DNA from: Tetranychus cinnabarinus
Lineage: Eukaryota; Arthropoda; Arachnida; Trombidiformes; Tetranychidae
Direction of reading: 5' to 3'
Assembly: GCA_022266195.1 (NCBI GenBank)
Contig: WHVY01000001.1
Coordinates: 1,426,001-1,490,000 of the forward strand
DNA: 64,000 bases
The notes beneath the pieces are model-generated. The model saw only the letters and a program-made list of their open reading frames with translations, was not told where the DNA came from and did not search any database. The translations under genes were made by a program, and so were the position numbers. Below are positions 1 through 14,512 of this stretch, one piece after another. Each line of letters starts with the position of its first letter. Within the stretch, counting starts at the first letter, position 1.

Positions 1-1725
1 TAATGTCTTACCCTGTCGAGTCATAATAGATGTCATTGTGGGCCGATTTATTTCCCATTTGCAAAAGCTAAAGATGAAAGATAAAAGAGGAAAAAAGCTA
101 AACCTTTTCACCATTCAAATTCATTGAACCTTAAAAACATATATACTGGTAACATTGATAGGGATCGATAGAGTGTTTCACAAACCTCCTTACCTCACCT
201 CCTCCTCTTCATCATACTCTATCTTACCATCCTCATCCTCATCCTCATCTTCATCTTCCTCTTTCTTCATTAGTCTCTTCTAGAGCATTATCAATCATAT
301 GCGTAAAAAAGACAACCTATTAAAATTGTATACACAAAAATGGTAAGACTAAACATCCAGCTTTTAAACCCCAAAAATATGATTCAAAATGGTCTTATAA
401 TCATTTTATCTTCTTTTCTCTTTTCTTTTTTTTCTTTATCTTCTTCATTCTTATACAGATGACTGAATATCACCAGAATCTATTGATAATCATCAGCAAA
501 AATGTGAAACAAAGTTAAAACCAGATCAGATTGAACAATAACAAGGCTTTTCAAATTTATTCACAAAAAGGTGAACCGGTTCACGTTGGCCATTCATTGT
601 TTCATTTATTGCTTAATTGGCCAAAATTATGGATCAATGGTTGTGATTTAGCAATATCTGTTTACCTCATTAAAGTGAATGTTCATTTCAACTCTTGAAA
701 CTCTGTGTGGCCCATTAAGAGATCCAAAAAAGGCCAAAAAGATGGTTTCACTCCCTTAAGCTTTTATCGCCATTATCAACATATGTGCATCATATTGAAA
801 ACATAATCCAAAGATTGTTGAATTTCTTGTCCATTTCCAATCATTCAGTACTAATCAACACTCTGGAGATGCTAATACAATGTGACAGAGAAGCTTATCT
901 GATATTCTAATGATTATAATAATATAAGGCCAAGAGCGAAACAAGACTCTTAGCTGATCCAATATCAATGAATTGAGTCTACAACAAAATCAATTGTACT
1001 GTTACGATATTACAATTGTTTGATTGTAGTTGTTGGACTAACAAAAGAAACACAATGATCATTAAATTATCACACGAAATTGAAATTGAGAGTGAAAGTC
1101 TGAAAATTGATTATGAAATAGATGTGCATTACAATTTGTTAAATTACATTAGTATATTTTTTTGTACATACATAAAGGTACCAACAATCTTTGATCAATG
1201 TCAAATTAAATGTTGATTCAATTACATTATTTGATGGGGATTGATTTGAAGTTAAAAGGTTGAACATTGAAGTAAACATTCTAATGTCATCAGATTTAAT
1301 CAAAATCAATGAATGACGCGTTTTTTCAGGCCTGACAGGTAATATAGCTTTCACAGTCTTTCCCAATGTAAACATACGACCAAAAAAATATAAAATACTA
1401 TCTCTAATAATAATAATAACACTAGTACGACTAATAATAATCAGCGCAATGTTAATAAATCCTGAGCAAGAAAAGCTCTTGAAAAGACATTAAAAATCAA
1501 TGGTTGAAAGTGAATGCAGGAAAAAGGTTGAAGAGCTCACAACCTCAATCTATACTGAATCTCTGAGGAAGAGCAGAATCATCATCCAAAGATGATCATT
1601 GCCAGGGTAAACGTGAACATGGTGAAGATGGTAAAGTAAGAGACGTTGAGAGACCAAGAAAGGCGTCAGTGTAAGTGAATCAGGCTGGTGCTTCAGGCTG
1701 TTGTAGGCTTTGTTTACAGGCGTGT
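1..1725. other. Intergenic DNA, no gene seen
   Basis: No credible coding exon was found on either strand. A CCTCAT/TTCATC simple repeat lies at about 222-272. The rest is AT-rich and shows no recognised element. Confidence 0.5.
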
Positions 1726-1815
1726 TTAACTTTGGCCATTGGTTATGGATTCATCTTCAAGGCGGTCTTTCCATTCATTGAGATTGCTCCAGCGATTATC
1801 TTCATCTGAAAGAAT
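1726..1815 (-). CDS. Possible terminal exon of an unidentified minus-strand gene
   Basis: Reading minus, a good acceptor (pyrimidine tract ending TATTTCAG) is followed by 29 codons and a TAA at 1728-1726. The peptide begins ILSDEDNRWSNLNEW and is acidic and polar, with good codon texture. Antisense to it, the next ~80 bp carry CATCAT-type simple repeat that would be intronic. I do not recognise the peptide and could not join it in phase to an upstream exon, so this is a candidate last exon only. Confidence 0.3.
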   Translation of the reverse strand: MLSDEDNRWSNLNEWKDRLEDESITNGQS

Positions 1816-1829
1816 CTGAAATAGAGAGA

Positions 1830-2100
1830 AGAAAAGATTAGTCTCATCATCATAATCATCATCATTATCATCATTATCATTAACATTATCATTATTTTTC
1901 TGCATGTGTTTCTGTATTGTCCTTTCAAACTTAAACATTCACATTGACTAAAAACTGTCTTCTTCTTCTTTTGATACTCTCTTAATATTAATATTATTAT
2001 TTTATTAGTTACAAGTGACAATCAATTAAATCAAATATTTCATCATAATCATCATTTTTATCATCATCGCCATTCTAACAATCATCATCATAATCATTTT
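1830..2100. repeat. Degenerate ATC/CATCAT simple-repeat tracts
   Basis: Two stretches, about 1840-1895 and 2040-2100, are dominated by TCATCATCAT/TCATTATCAT units. They generate spurious short open frames on both strands. Confidence 0.7.
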
Positions 2101-2849
2101 GATTGCTGTTGCTGTTATAATCAATGTCTACAGCAATGGTCAAAGGTGATCAGTGAAAACCCAAACAAAACTGTGATCATTACAACAGCGATTAATTGTT
2201 ACATATATACAAGTCTAACCATTAACTTGATAATTAACTTGATTATGCAAAGGATAATTGCTCTTCTCAATTAATATTGTGTTTATCAAATGATAACCTG
2301 GATTCAACTTTGATTTATTTTCAGATTCATTTTTGTTCAACATTTTCATTTTGCTTCAATACTTACCATCAAACAGGAGTGTAAACACTGTTTTTTTAAT
2401 TGATCATCATCTTGTTTAATTTATAAATTTGTTGCCAAAATTAATTTCAAATGAATAACCAGGAAATATGAATTTTCAGTTCCATCTTTAACCTCATCTG
2501 TTTATCATCAGCCAACTCGTATAGGAATCCATTTGTTGGGTAAAATTCTGGTCCAGTGTTTTGAAGGAAACATCTTGGAAACTGAGGAAGCAAGAGAAGT
2601 AAAATTATGAATTATGTTGAATTGGTGAAGATTAACCAACCAATAAGTGAACAATTTAAGTAACAACAATCATCATTATTTAACTGTGTGTGCAATAATG
2701 GAGCTTAATAAGTGTTATTAATAATCAATTGATCAATAGTCAACTATAATCGGCCATATAATCCAACTGGATAAGCCTCCAATTTTACCGTTTTTGTTTC
2801 ATTTTGTGAGTTTTCTCTTAAAATTGTCTAAATTGTGACAATTTGCAAC

Positions 2850-5800
2850 ATGTTAGTTCCACCTGATGTTACACCCTATGGAACCCCTAAATTATTGTAT
2901 CATCTAAATAGATATTGTACTGATAGAGTTAATTATCGAAGAGGACAAATTGCCAAAACAATTAGAGAGATTGTTAAGATTGTTCAAGATGTTTTGAAGG
3001 AGGTTGAAGTACAAGAGCCAAGATTCATCTCTAGTTTAAGTGAATGTAATGGATTTTATGAAAATGACCGACCCTTAACACAACTCAAAGGTTAATTGTT
3101 ACAATTAATATAAAATTTCCTCTTTAAAACCCATTTTTGATCCTTCTTTTTGCATCTCAATCAACTCTTGAAATATTTGTTTCATTTTCTCAGCGGTACA
3201 AATGTATTTAATGGTTAATCTGTGTTTAATTTCATTCAAACAATTTGATTCAACAATTTAATGGTTATGATTAATTTCAAGAGCGTAAAAATGTCAACTT
3301 TTATGCTTCCATTAACTGTAACAAATTGATTGATACATTAAACTATCAGTCAACTGGTTTATCAAGTGTAAAGTCAGTTTAATGATGGCTCTAAATTGTC
3401 TTCTTAATAAGCATATAATTGAACCAGAAAACCATTGATTTTGCTTGCCAATTATTCAACTTTCCAATCATAATTGAGAGTCGAGTGACATGGGATTATC
3501 ATGATTGAATTTGATAAATATGATTCTGTGAGAAATGTGTATTTTCCCAGACAAAATGACCAATTTAATTTCAACCATAAAATCGTATCAATCCAGTTCA
3601 ATGAAAGTCTAATCTCGTTCTGATATCAAACCTTAAAATGAAGAGTCAAAACCCAATTTAACCCAAAAGCACATCTTTAAACAATAGCAAAGCAAACCTT
3701 AAAAAACCTTATTGAGATCAACACAACTAACCATTAACAATACAATTAACCAGAGTCAAACAATTGTAATGTTTAATTGCGATAAATGGCTAAAAAAGAG
3801 TTGATTGAAATGAAAATGGATCAAAAGTAAAATCAATTTTTGCTAATCTTTCCTTCAATTTTATCCTTTACCATCTGATTCCAGGTTTGGAAGTTATATC
3901 ACCAAATGAATTTGAAGTTATATTATATTTAAATCAAATGGGAGTATTTAATTTTGTAGATGATGGTTCCCTACCTGGATGTGCTGTACTTAAGGTAAGC
4001 TAACCTTTTGGTTTAATCTGTTTGGACAATCCTTTCAATCCAATCTTGAGTTGATTGGAAGAAACAGAAACCCAAAATTTTTGCTTCTTTCAACAATCTA
4101 ATTTGTAATTTAATAAGGTTCAGGTTTTTGATCGTTATATTGTATTTTTAAATAAAAATGAGGAAAAAATGTTTGATAATAAACATGACAAATTGTAGTA
4201 GAATGAGCAAAATGAACAATAATGAACACAAGGCAACATTGAATTGTATTATCAACCATTTTACCCACTTGAATCCCCTTAAGGCCTTATTGACACGCGA
4301 TAAACACACGTGTAACTGTCAATTGATGTTATTATGATACAATTGTTGGTTTTTTGTGTGCTGTTGTTGTTGATGATAATCGGTAAACTTGATAGATAAA
4401 TGATAAACAAATTGTTTCCAGAAATGGGTAAACACTATTCAGATCAATTGTTTGCCTTGTGTTGATACTTTTCATGTTTAGTGAATGTTTTTCATCTAAT
4501 TTAAGATACAAATTACCTGGTCTAATAATGATTGTTGTTGACTTTAATTGTTGACCGTCAATGTTTAACTGTATTCAGAATAGAGTTATTGGAAAGTCAA
4601 TTTTGAGATGATTAAATTTTTATGTTAAATGGATGATTGCATGGAAGGAAATAATTTGTTATTGGCTGAAACATTATTTATTCATTTCACTATTTAACTG
4701 TACGATTAAAGTATACATTAATTATGAGACGTTGATAATTTGATTAGACAGTGAAAATGGTAACCCAACTTACTTATTGATTGCAGTCTAAATCAATCAA
4801 ATATTAATGTTGGTAAATGATTTACTTTTTGCATCTCAATTTTTGTTCAGCTCTCTGATGGTAGGAAGAGATCAATGTCACTGTGGATTGAGTTTATAAC
4901 CGCCAGTGGTTACCTTTCTGCGAGGAAAATACGCTCAAGATTTCAAACACTGGTGAGTATTGAATTTATAATTATATTTCTACAATTTTCAGATTCCAAG
5001 CCGAATATTTAACAGAGAAAAATTAGTAAATTGTTAACCTAACCAGACATTTTTATGCATCTTTGCAAGGGGTTGTATACAAATAGCTTTACATTTGAAA
5101 CCTTGCTGTGTACATTTTTTGGTCAACTTTTGTCTTTTAATCAGTATTATTGATTTTAATTGCTTACAATCAATTCTTTGTTTTATAATTCTATGAAATT
5201 TATTGAGACTTACCTTACTAGTTGAGGTCATCCATTTTGTTTAACCAGAAAAAGGGAAAAGATAATAATAATTTTTGTAATGCATAGCAACCAAGTGGCC
5301 AAGGATACATCAAATAGATAATTAGATTAATAGTTGTTTAACAGTTGAACTGGTATTTTGATTAATGAACACAAAATTTAATATTGTAATTGATAATGGT
5401 TCAGCTCTAATCAATAATCATTGCTTTAAAACGTTTGATGATGGTTAATTATAATAAGCGCCACTTCCCTCACTTTTTACCTCCAAACAATCAGCTGTTT
5501 CAACCATGTAATCTTACGCTGTGTACATTGACTGATTTTTGGACTTTTTTATAAGGGCTTTTTGTTTATCGATTTTTTTTGTTTTACTTTTTTGACCATT
5601 CTATGATTTTAGGTAGCTCAAGCTTGTGATAAAAGTACCTATCGAGATATGGTTAAAATGATTGCAGACACTAGTGAAGTTAAATTACGAATTAGAGAAC
5701 GTTATATTGTTCAAATTACTCCAGGTATGTTAAAATTTATTCAATTTAATCTATTTTTTCTGTTTTATTTCCTCAACTTTTTACTAAATATTGTATCGTT

Positions 5801-8800
5801 TTGTTTCATAGCTTTTCGCTGTCAAGGCCTTTGGCCTCGTTCAGCTGCTCATTGGCCTTTGCCTGACTGTTCTTGGCCACCTCAAAGTGTTGTTGCTGAA
5901 ATTAAAACTGAAGGATTTGATTTACTCAGTAAAGAATGTGTAACACTTCAGGTAAGATAATTTTGGTCAATATTATTAGATTCAGTAGAAGTGTTATTAT
6001 CGATGTTTACTAATTAAGGTTTCTTCAATTAACAGGGTAAACAAAGCTCAATGGAAGGTGATGCTTGGGTTTTGAGTTTTGTTGAAGCTGAAAATCGATT
6101 ATTACAGGTTTGTTAATCAACTAATTAATCAACAGTTAAAAGTTGGGTTGAATTTTCCTCCTTCCTCTCCACCCCATTTGATACACCTTTCCCTTTCCAT
6201 TTCACCTCCTTATACGATGACCGTTAAGCTAACAACCCCAATTGATATCATGTATGATCAATTTAAACTCATCTTGTGTCTCTGTAAAACTCGCTTTAAT
6301 CGAGACTTGAATGTTTAATCAGTTAATTAAACCAATTGCTAGAGCAATATTCAAGATCAGATTCTTCTAATAATGGCAATAAATAATTATCCCAGTAACC
6401 AATAGATACACTGTCATAACCAGAAAAAAACTCAAAGTAATTATGTATGTATTTATAATTAACAAATGGGTATGAATCGTCAAGCAAACAAAAAGATATC
6501 AATTAAGACTGTCATAATCTAGCTCAAAATTTGACCACTTATACAATTTACTAATGAATTTTTTACTTCTGATTTCCAGGGTGGCTGTCGTAAGAAGTGT
6601 TTATCAATCTTAAAGACATTGAGGGATCGCCATCTCGACTTACCTGGTCAACCAATAACATCTTATCATTTGAAAAGCCTCGTTCTTTATGAATGTGAAA
6701 AACATCCACTGGATAGTGAATGGACAGAATCTTCCATAGGTGATAGAATCAACGGAATCTTATTACAATTAATTTCATGTTTACAGTGTCGTCGATGTCC
6801 ACACTATTTCCTACCCAACCTTGACCTTTTCAAAGCAAAGTCCGCAAGGTGAGCCATAATCAATAACCAAAGCTGACCAAATCAAGCCTAAACCTTCACA
6901 AGATAAGAAATCTAATATTAATAATTACAAGATGATCCAAGAACTCAAGAAACCCCAGAACTCACATACTTATCACTTAACCATATTGGATTTGAATCTG
7001 TGCATTTTAGATTCATTTTTTGTCTTAAAATTGATTCTTAATTGTTGATTCTAATAATTGATCGTTTAAAGAGTTTGTTTTCACTGTTGATTGAATGGAA
7101 GAGTGGCAGTCGTATAGACAATCACTATCACTGAAAAGCAAAAAAAGCATGGAGTGATAAGTTACAAAACTATTTTCTAAATTATATGTTTACACCATTC
7201 TAATTTACTTTTGATATGCTTTTACATTGATTTGTTTCTGCTTTATTTTTCCCATTTGACAGGTTCCTTGTCATTATTATAACTACTCTTACACTATGAG
7301 AGTTGGACATTGTTTCGGTTAACTGATTACCGTTTTCAATGTTGATACTAGTAAAAATAATGATAATGATAACAATACCCAAAAAAACACAATAGCAATG
7401 TTAAAAGCAGCCAACATTTTACCTCAACCATTCAACCATAATCATCTATTTAATGTATAAAAGCAGCAACATAATAGTTACTATTTGTGCAAAAACAGAC
7501 AAACTAGACTAGGTCAGTTAAAATGGGCAAACAAAATATGATCTAAGATATTTAATTCCCAATTCAAATCATTTTCAAGTGTTGATATAAATTTGATACG
7601 AAAATGATTGGAAAATGATTGAGAAAACTGAACCAGCAAAAAACGCATTCAACTTCAATAACTTTCAATCCTTTCTAAATAATTGACTGAAGAGCAAAAA
7701 AAGCCAACAATTTCCTTAAATCAAATTAATTAACTCTGATCAATCCTCAGTAAAACAATTCACGAATTGTTAACCAACATCTAGACTCTATTTTTTCTGG
7801 AAATCATTATTTTCTTGCAGCTATTTGCACTCACTACAATCTTATTTGATGATCCTTGCCTTTTCATCCTCTTCGTCTTGATCCTTTCTGACCATCTGAT
7901 AATCATGAACCTATAAGACTGAATTTACTGTGAAACATTTATAATGATAATAAATATCAAATCCTAATTTAGATTCCATAAGTTTCAAAAGTAACTCCAT
8001 AGCAATTCATTTAAAAACTCAATTACAAGCATGACAAACCAACAGTTTTTGTTTTGCCATCTTATCATTATTATATGAATGTAATATTTGAAGAAGAGCA
8101 ACATTTCATGGTTGAACTCTGAACAAACATGACCATTATCAACACCCAAACAGTCAAATTAAATGGTTAAAAGGTTAATGGTTTGTGTTGTTTAAGACAA
8201 AAACAATCAATTGTAACCTAAAATGTTGAATAAGTAGTCAACAATTCCCTAAACTCATTTACAATTAATAATATAAAAGCAAATGGTAACAATGTTAATT
8301 TCCATTAGTTTAATGAACAACAAGATAGAAACCAAATGACCATCTATTAGTATATTGTGTTAATAACAACACTTTCATATTAAATCATCTAAATGGTCAA
8401 CATAAACAGTGTACATCAATTGAAAAGCTGATAGCCATAATCAATAGCAATTTAGATGTTTACATTTTTCACAATTGATCTTTCATTTTATATTGATGTT
8501 GGGTGCAAGTTGAAAAAATTTAAGTTTGTTGAGTTGATTAAACTATCATGTCACACCCAATGAATGATTATGATGATTATTATTATAATAATTCAGTGAT
8601 AAATCAAGACGATTCTGCGTAAGCTTCGCGTAAATATTATTGTAAATATACTCCACCTTTTCCTCCTCCTACTTTCTTCATCCTCATCCTCATCCTCTTG
8701 AAACATCTTCAACAAACCTCCTTCTTTTCCTGCTTAAAGTATCTCTATTCATCTTCCTACTTGAAGAGACTTGAAAATTGTGAGTTGATTGAATCATGAA

Positions 8801-9267
8801 AAAAATATCCTTTTATCACAATTTCAATCAAATCAATAATCAAATTATTAGATCACACCAATTTCATAAAAATCAAATTGTTGTTGGCATTCGTTTTTTA
8901 AAGAAGACTTTTGAGAAATCAATTTTTCTGTCTCACAATTTGGGTTATTGAATTTTATTTTTTAAATTCATGGTTAATCTTTGAGTATTTTATTGTTTCA
9001 CTCAAAAGCTAAATATTTTCAGCTTTAGTTTGCATTTTGTTTTGGTCTTGTTTTCATCAATAAGGATCACTGATTTTTGTAAAATTGTTATCTTGTGTCT
9101 GTTTTGTAATTAACTTTGATTGTTGAATTTTCTTTAAATAATCTGTTCCTTTTTTTCTCATTTTTATCTTCATGTTCATCTCTAGTCACTTGGAGACGGC
9201 AGCCAAGCAAACATGGCGTCTAACTCGAGAGCTTTTAACCAATCCAAGATCTTTTGATAAATTGTAA
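2850..9267 (+). CDS. mab-21: Mab-21 family protein, 8 exons, 375 aa
   Basis: Nucleotidyltransferase-fold protein of the Mab-21 family, a conserved developmental regulator; the biochemical activity of classical MAB21 proteins is not well established. Exons read as 2850-3090, 3885-3994, 4851-4952, 5613-5724, 5812-5951, 6036-6107, 6580-6848 and 9186-9267, all with GT-AG introns; together 1,128 nt, 375 codons plus TAA. Recognisable conserved blocks in order: IAKTIREIVKIVQDVLKEVE, EFEVILYLNQMGVFNFVDDG, SDGRKRSMSLWIEFITASGY, ADTSEVKLRIRERYIVQITP, WPRSAAHWPLPD, the CRKKCLSILKTLRDRHLDLP block, LQCRRCPHYFLPNLDLF and a C-terminal WRLTRELLTNP. The ATG at 2850 gives an N-terminus slightly longer than the vertebrate protein I recall (about 359 aa). 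The last intron is 2.3 kb, the others 85-900 bp. Every conserved block is present, so the gene looks functional. Confidence 0.95.
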
Positions 9268-12200
9268 ATCTTTTTTTACAAAACCTTGCACGGTAACAGA
9301 TAACAACAGTTTACTAATTATAATGACGAGGACGATTGTAAGTTGGACAAAACTCTCATCAGCATTTGTCCAAGAGCTACATGTTTTGTTTATCACTGAA
9401 AGGATTTGAAATTGGAACCGTAAACTGAACCAGCAATCGAAGGAAAGTCCTTACTATTGGTCCTGATGTAAACCTTGATAAATGAATTGGATTACTTTTT
9501 GATCAACTAATCATTATGTCCACTTTCATCACATCAAAGTTAACCTCTTTTTCCGTTTGTTTAATCAGTCGATTTTTATCATAAACAATCAACTGAAACA
9601 CTTATTATACATTGAATCAAAAATGAAAAAGGCGAAAAAACAAGATAAGTAAAAAATGCTAATTGTAACACTGTAACTCATTATTATCGATCAACAAATG
9701 TAAATGTATTATAAAAGAAACACTAATACAATTTAATGTTTTGTTCACCATTAAATTGTATGCTTCTTCATTGTCATTATTGATATTATATAATCATTAA
9801 CATCGTCAATTCATCTTTGTTTTTCTCCCTTGATTTTATCATCAAAAACACACATCACAAAACATTAAATTGATTTGAAAATTGAATGAGATATGTCAGT
9901 CAAAGATTTAATTAGATTCCAAATCATTATTGCTTCTAAAATCAATGACAGTTAGATGAAAATTAAAAGTCAGTCTTTGGACCAGCAACCATCAAAATCG
10001 ATCAACTTGTAAACAGTGTTTAGCATCAAAATGACACTGATAAACTTTTCCATTTTAACTGAATGTTTCACTTAAATGCATAAAATAGTCCTTTCGAGAC
10101 GAGATGATGTTTTAAAAATCTAATGATGTCTTCATTGAAGATGATAAAACAAATTTTGATATAAAAAAATAATGCTGTCTTTGTTATGATTATTATCATC
10201 ATCCATTTACCACTTTATACATGAAGGAAGCAATAGCAACATTTAACCAATTGATTTGCTTCAACAATGAATAAGTTGATTACTTGTGAATCTCACAAAA
10301 AGGTTCAGATTGTTCAACAGAAACCATTAGCGTTTGCCTCTTGGCAAGTAATTAGATTATCTTTGATATTATGCTCATCTCAGCATCCTCATAGCAATCC
10401 TCCTTGCCATCCTCCTCATCTCCGCATTGCCGGTCTCACTGTAAAGAACTAGAGAATCAAGTCAACAGCAAAAAATGTAAAAGCTTTGCCATTTTTCCAG
10501 TAGCCATATTCATCGAGATGGAAAGAGATGTTGAATGAAAAAAGTATCATCTTCAGATTATCACCATTGTCATACGCCTGAACATAAAAATAACACAATA
10601 TAAAATACATAAATTAATAATGAGCATAAAAAAAGTAAAGGCTTCAAAGCAAATATAATACTAACCTTACACTTGATCCTGTATGTTAATCATATTTGTA
10701 ATCCACTCATCTTTGTGTTTGTGTGCTTTACCATTTTTCTCGTTGATCTTGTTGTTGTTGTGATTTTCATAAATCAAATGATAATTGAATTTTCATCCAT
10801 TATAAACCCAGTACATGAAGTAGAGGAAGAGAGGAGGAAGAGGACATTTAACAACAACATTTACAATGACAATTAACTGTAAAAATGTTGACTTGCAAGG
10901 TCCATTGGTAAAATGTTTTTCCTCTTGACTCTGTTTTAGGCTTTCCTGTAAGCTTACAGTAAATCAACAATGACAATTAGTAAAATAATTAACCTATTTC
11001 CTGAACAAGCTTAAAGCACCATCTTGTCATCATCAGAGGCAAATTACTTTTGTTCACATAAAACACTTAAAACAATAATTAAAAACCAATATTGGAACGT
11101 TAAGTAATCACAAAAATAAATCATGAAAGACTTAAGATGAACAAGCAAAAAATATCCGCCAAAAAATACAACACCTTGTCCAATCAAATTTTGAGCGCCA
11201 TTTTTGTATCTTAAATAATTAGTCAACAACACAATTAAATAATTAGATAATGATTTGCCAGCAATTATAATAATCTCATCCTTTGGAAAAACTGTTTAAC
11301 AAAAATTAAAGACTCGGACTGTCATATCAAAAGTCGGAATTTGATTTAAAAATGTAAATTCAATCTTGGACTTGAACTTGGATTTGAAGTTGGATCTGAT
11401 TATTTGAAGTCAGCTGTTTAAAACAAAAATTCAAATCAAAATGTATATCAATAAATTGCTACTTTTTTATTATTTTTATTATTATCAAAATCATCATCAA
11501 AGTAAAATGTTGAAGACAAAAATTTAGTGAATTGCCTTCATGAAAGATTTTCAGTTTTTTTTGAGTAATAATTCTCAGGAAAAGTGTCCTACTGTGATGA
11601 TAAAATATTACTTTAAGTCACCTTTTAAAGGCTACTTCATCTTCATCTTCATCATTATCTTCATCTTTATCATTTCTTCGTTTTCTTCTTCTTAATTTAC
11701 ATCCCATTTTCAAAATGATTTATTTGAACAGGATGGTGATGATGGTGAAAATACAGAGACAGACTGAGGTAAAATTAACTTTTCAATATTACCTTAAAAT
11801 GATTGCTAAACATGGATGGTCACTCCATTAGCTAAAAATGGGTAAGTTATCATTGTCATAATTTACATTTCTCCACTAATTGTCCAACTAATGAAGAAAC
11901 AGTTGACTTAATGGTAAACCTTACAATTGTGATTCAAGATGGATGCTCATCAAATTAGTTGAAATGAAATTTGATTTGACTCGATGCAAGTTTATGTGAT
12001 GGTTTATTAGGCTTTTCAATGGATGAAGATGCTAACATTTTACTTTACATGTGATTAACCTTTAACCTTGAGGTTACTCGGTTAATTGAAATAAATCAAT
12101 GTATATTATATGTTCACTATGTATCTCAACAATTAATAGCTACTCCTCCTCAATATCATGATTATCTTGATGAGTATTACTTGATAACATTTACATTCCC

Positions 12201-14439
12201 TTTCAATCCATAATAATAATATTATTACACTCAAGAGACGTTGTTCATGTAATCAGTTACCTAATGTTAAATTGAATGATGACGGCTAATGACTTGCGGC
12301 TATTTTCCTAATAGTTTTCAAATCCTTAATGAGACTTTTCTCCGATCTTAATACTTAACAAATAAATTAATTACAATCAAGGTTGATGGAAATGGAAGAA
12401 AAATAAGAAAAAATGAAATTGAAAATGAAAACATTAAAAACATGAGATAACCATTTTCATATTAAATTCAATGATTCAATGGTTAAAATGGTGATTCTCA
12501 AGTCACAAATTAAATTGTAAATTCAGTGATTCAGCAATGATTCTGATTTGATTTGTCAATGTAAAGGTTTAGTTAGCTTGACGATCAAGATTAGTAGATG
12601 ATCCCTGACTTGCCGTGTCATGTGACAGAGATTTGTCTTACAAGTTCAATTTGCTTTCAAGATTTTAATCGTTTTTAACCACATTTTTGATTACATTATA
12701 GTGATTATTTGTTAATTTTAAATTGTGATTGAATTTCATGATAGTGTGATACCGTTAAGACACTCAATCAATTTGATAATCTAATTCAATCAACGAAAAA
12801 GTCAAGGTAAGATAGCGATCAAACATTTCATGTATCCCATTAGCTTGTCTTGTAGGTTAATTTTTTGCTTAGCATTTCTTTGCATCTAATTATATTCACT
12901 GTTTCTGTTTCTTGATCATGTTGTTGATATGATGATGATTGGTTAAAGTCATTACAATAATCAATCATGCTTAACTTTGTAACAATGTGACAAAGATTAA
13001 TGTAAAGTCAACTGAATAAGTAATTTGTTGATTGATTATCATTTTTGTTTTCATTTTTGATTTTTCTTCCCATTGAGAAAAGTACAATTTTTTTATCTTC
13101 ATCAAATCATCATCATGGTTATCAGTTACAACAACCTACAGCTAAGACAAACACCAAGACAGTTAACAACAATAATCAATGTTAATGATTTACTTTTAAA
13201 AGTGCATATTTTGTCGATGAAAGAAGCAGATAATGTCATCTGTACAAAGTGTATTTTGCATAGAAAGTTGAACACTATGAAATACTAATTTCTATCTCAT
13301 TGTTTTACACGATTGATTAATTGTTGTTTCATGTTTATTCCTAAACAAATAGACTATTTACTAATCTTCTTATCATTTCTATTCACTTGCAGCTAACCTG
13401 TTAATGATAAGAGCCATGAGAGATGTTAAAGGCTAGAGACTATCCAATAAACAGGAAACCTTAATGAAGCACTCGCTGATGGACACTGGATTTGACTTAA
13501 CCATATTTACCGTTATTTGCTATTAAATAACATTGGACTCATCGCATGTTTTTAGTTTTGTTTCAAATAATTTACAAATAGTGCGTGTGTGTGTTGTCAA
13601 TGTTTAGCTAATATGTTTTTCAATCCCTCTCGTCTTACGTTAATCTCCCAATAAAAGCTTGTTAATCCGCTTATCGTGTGTATAACAGACCTTTTTTATA
13701 TTCACCTTCACCTTCATCATCTTCATTGGACACTCCCAACATATCAGTTTGTTATTGTTGTTATCAGCATCGTGTTATGGGTTAGTGTGAATGAAAACTA
13801 ATACAGATAAACACGCAACAAGATAAATGATGAAACAGTTTTTAGTTGCTGTTTTTTGTGTGTTAAACATCATCCTTAATTACTCTCATCATTAGCCAGT
13901 GTTACCTGATTCAGACTAATAATGCGATAATAGCTATTGTCAAAAGAGCCAGACAAAACATTTACAAATCAACAATTTTACTGATGCTCCAATAACATGA
14001 AAAATTTGGTGTAAAATTGATAAAATTTCATTATTTTAACCCATTCAGGTTGATTGATGGATTGCTTTTTTTGGAGTGAAAAATATTGGACAACAAAAAA
14101 GTCAACCTACAACAACTCTGTGTGATTGTGTCATCAAATTGCTATCGATAAGGTCACAATGGGTAAGGTCAAAGGGGAATAATACAAAATTTGAATGGTC
14201 TATTAGAGGTTTATTTTCAGTATATTATAGAGAAGGAGGAAAAAAGAAATGATGAAAATGATGAAAAAAAAGAGCAAAGAAAAAGATGTTTAAATTGTTG
14301 TTTGAATGAGACGCCATTAGATGTGTTCCCTCCAATTCCCATTGGAAACAAGACAACAGCCATTCATATCCTTTCACTCTCTTCTTACTCTTCTTGCTCA
14401 TCTTCTGCTAAAGACCAAAAGATTTATGTTATATTGTGT

Positions 14440-14512
14440 GATCTTCATTTGTTTTTATCCTCTTCATCTTCATCACCATCTTCTTTATCATCATCATCAT
14501 CGTCATCTTGAG
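14440..14512. repeat. TCATCA simple repeat
   Basis: Interrupted TCT/TCA trinucleotide run ending in five near-perfect ATC units. It produces a serine-rich spurious frame. Confidence 0.7.

Noticed and set aside
2493..2581. Open minus-strand stretch with CCTCAG acceptor and GTTAAAG donor
   Set aside because: It would be the natural exon before 1726-1815, but its longest frame joins that exon in the wrong phase and the other frames contain stops. Not called.
14191..14511. 106-codon frame rich in serine
   Set aside because: Almost half of it is translated TCT/TCA simple repeat; no splice sites or conserved features.
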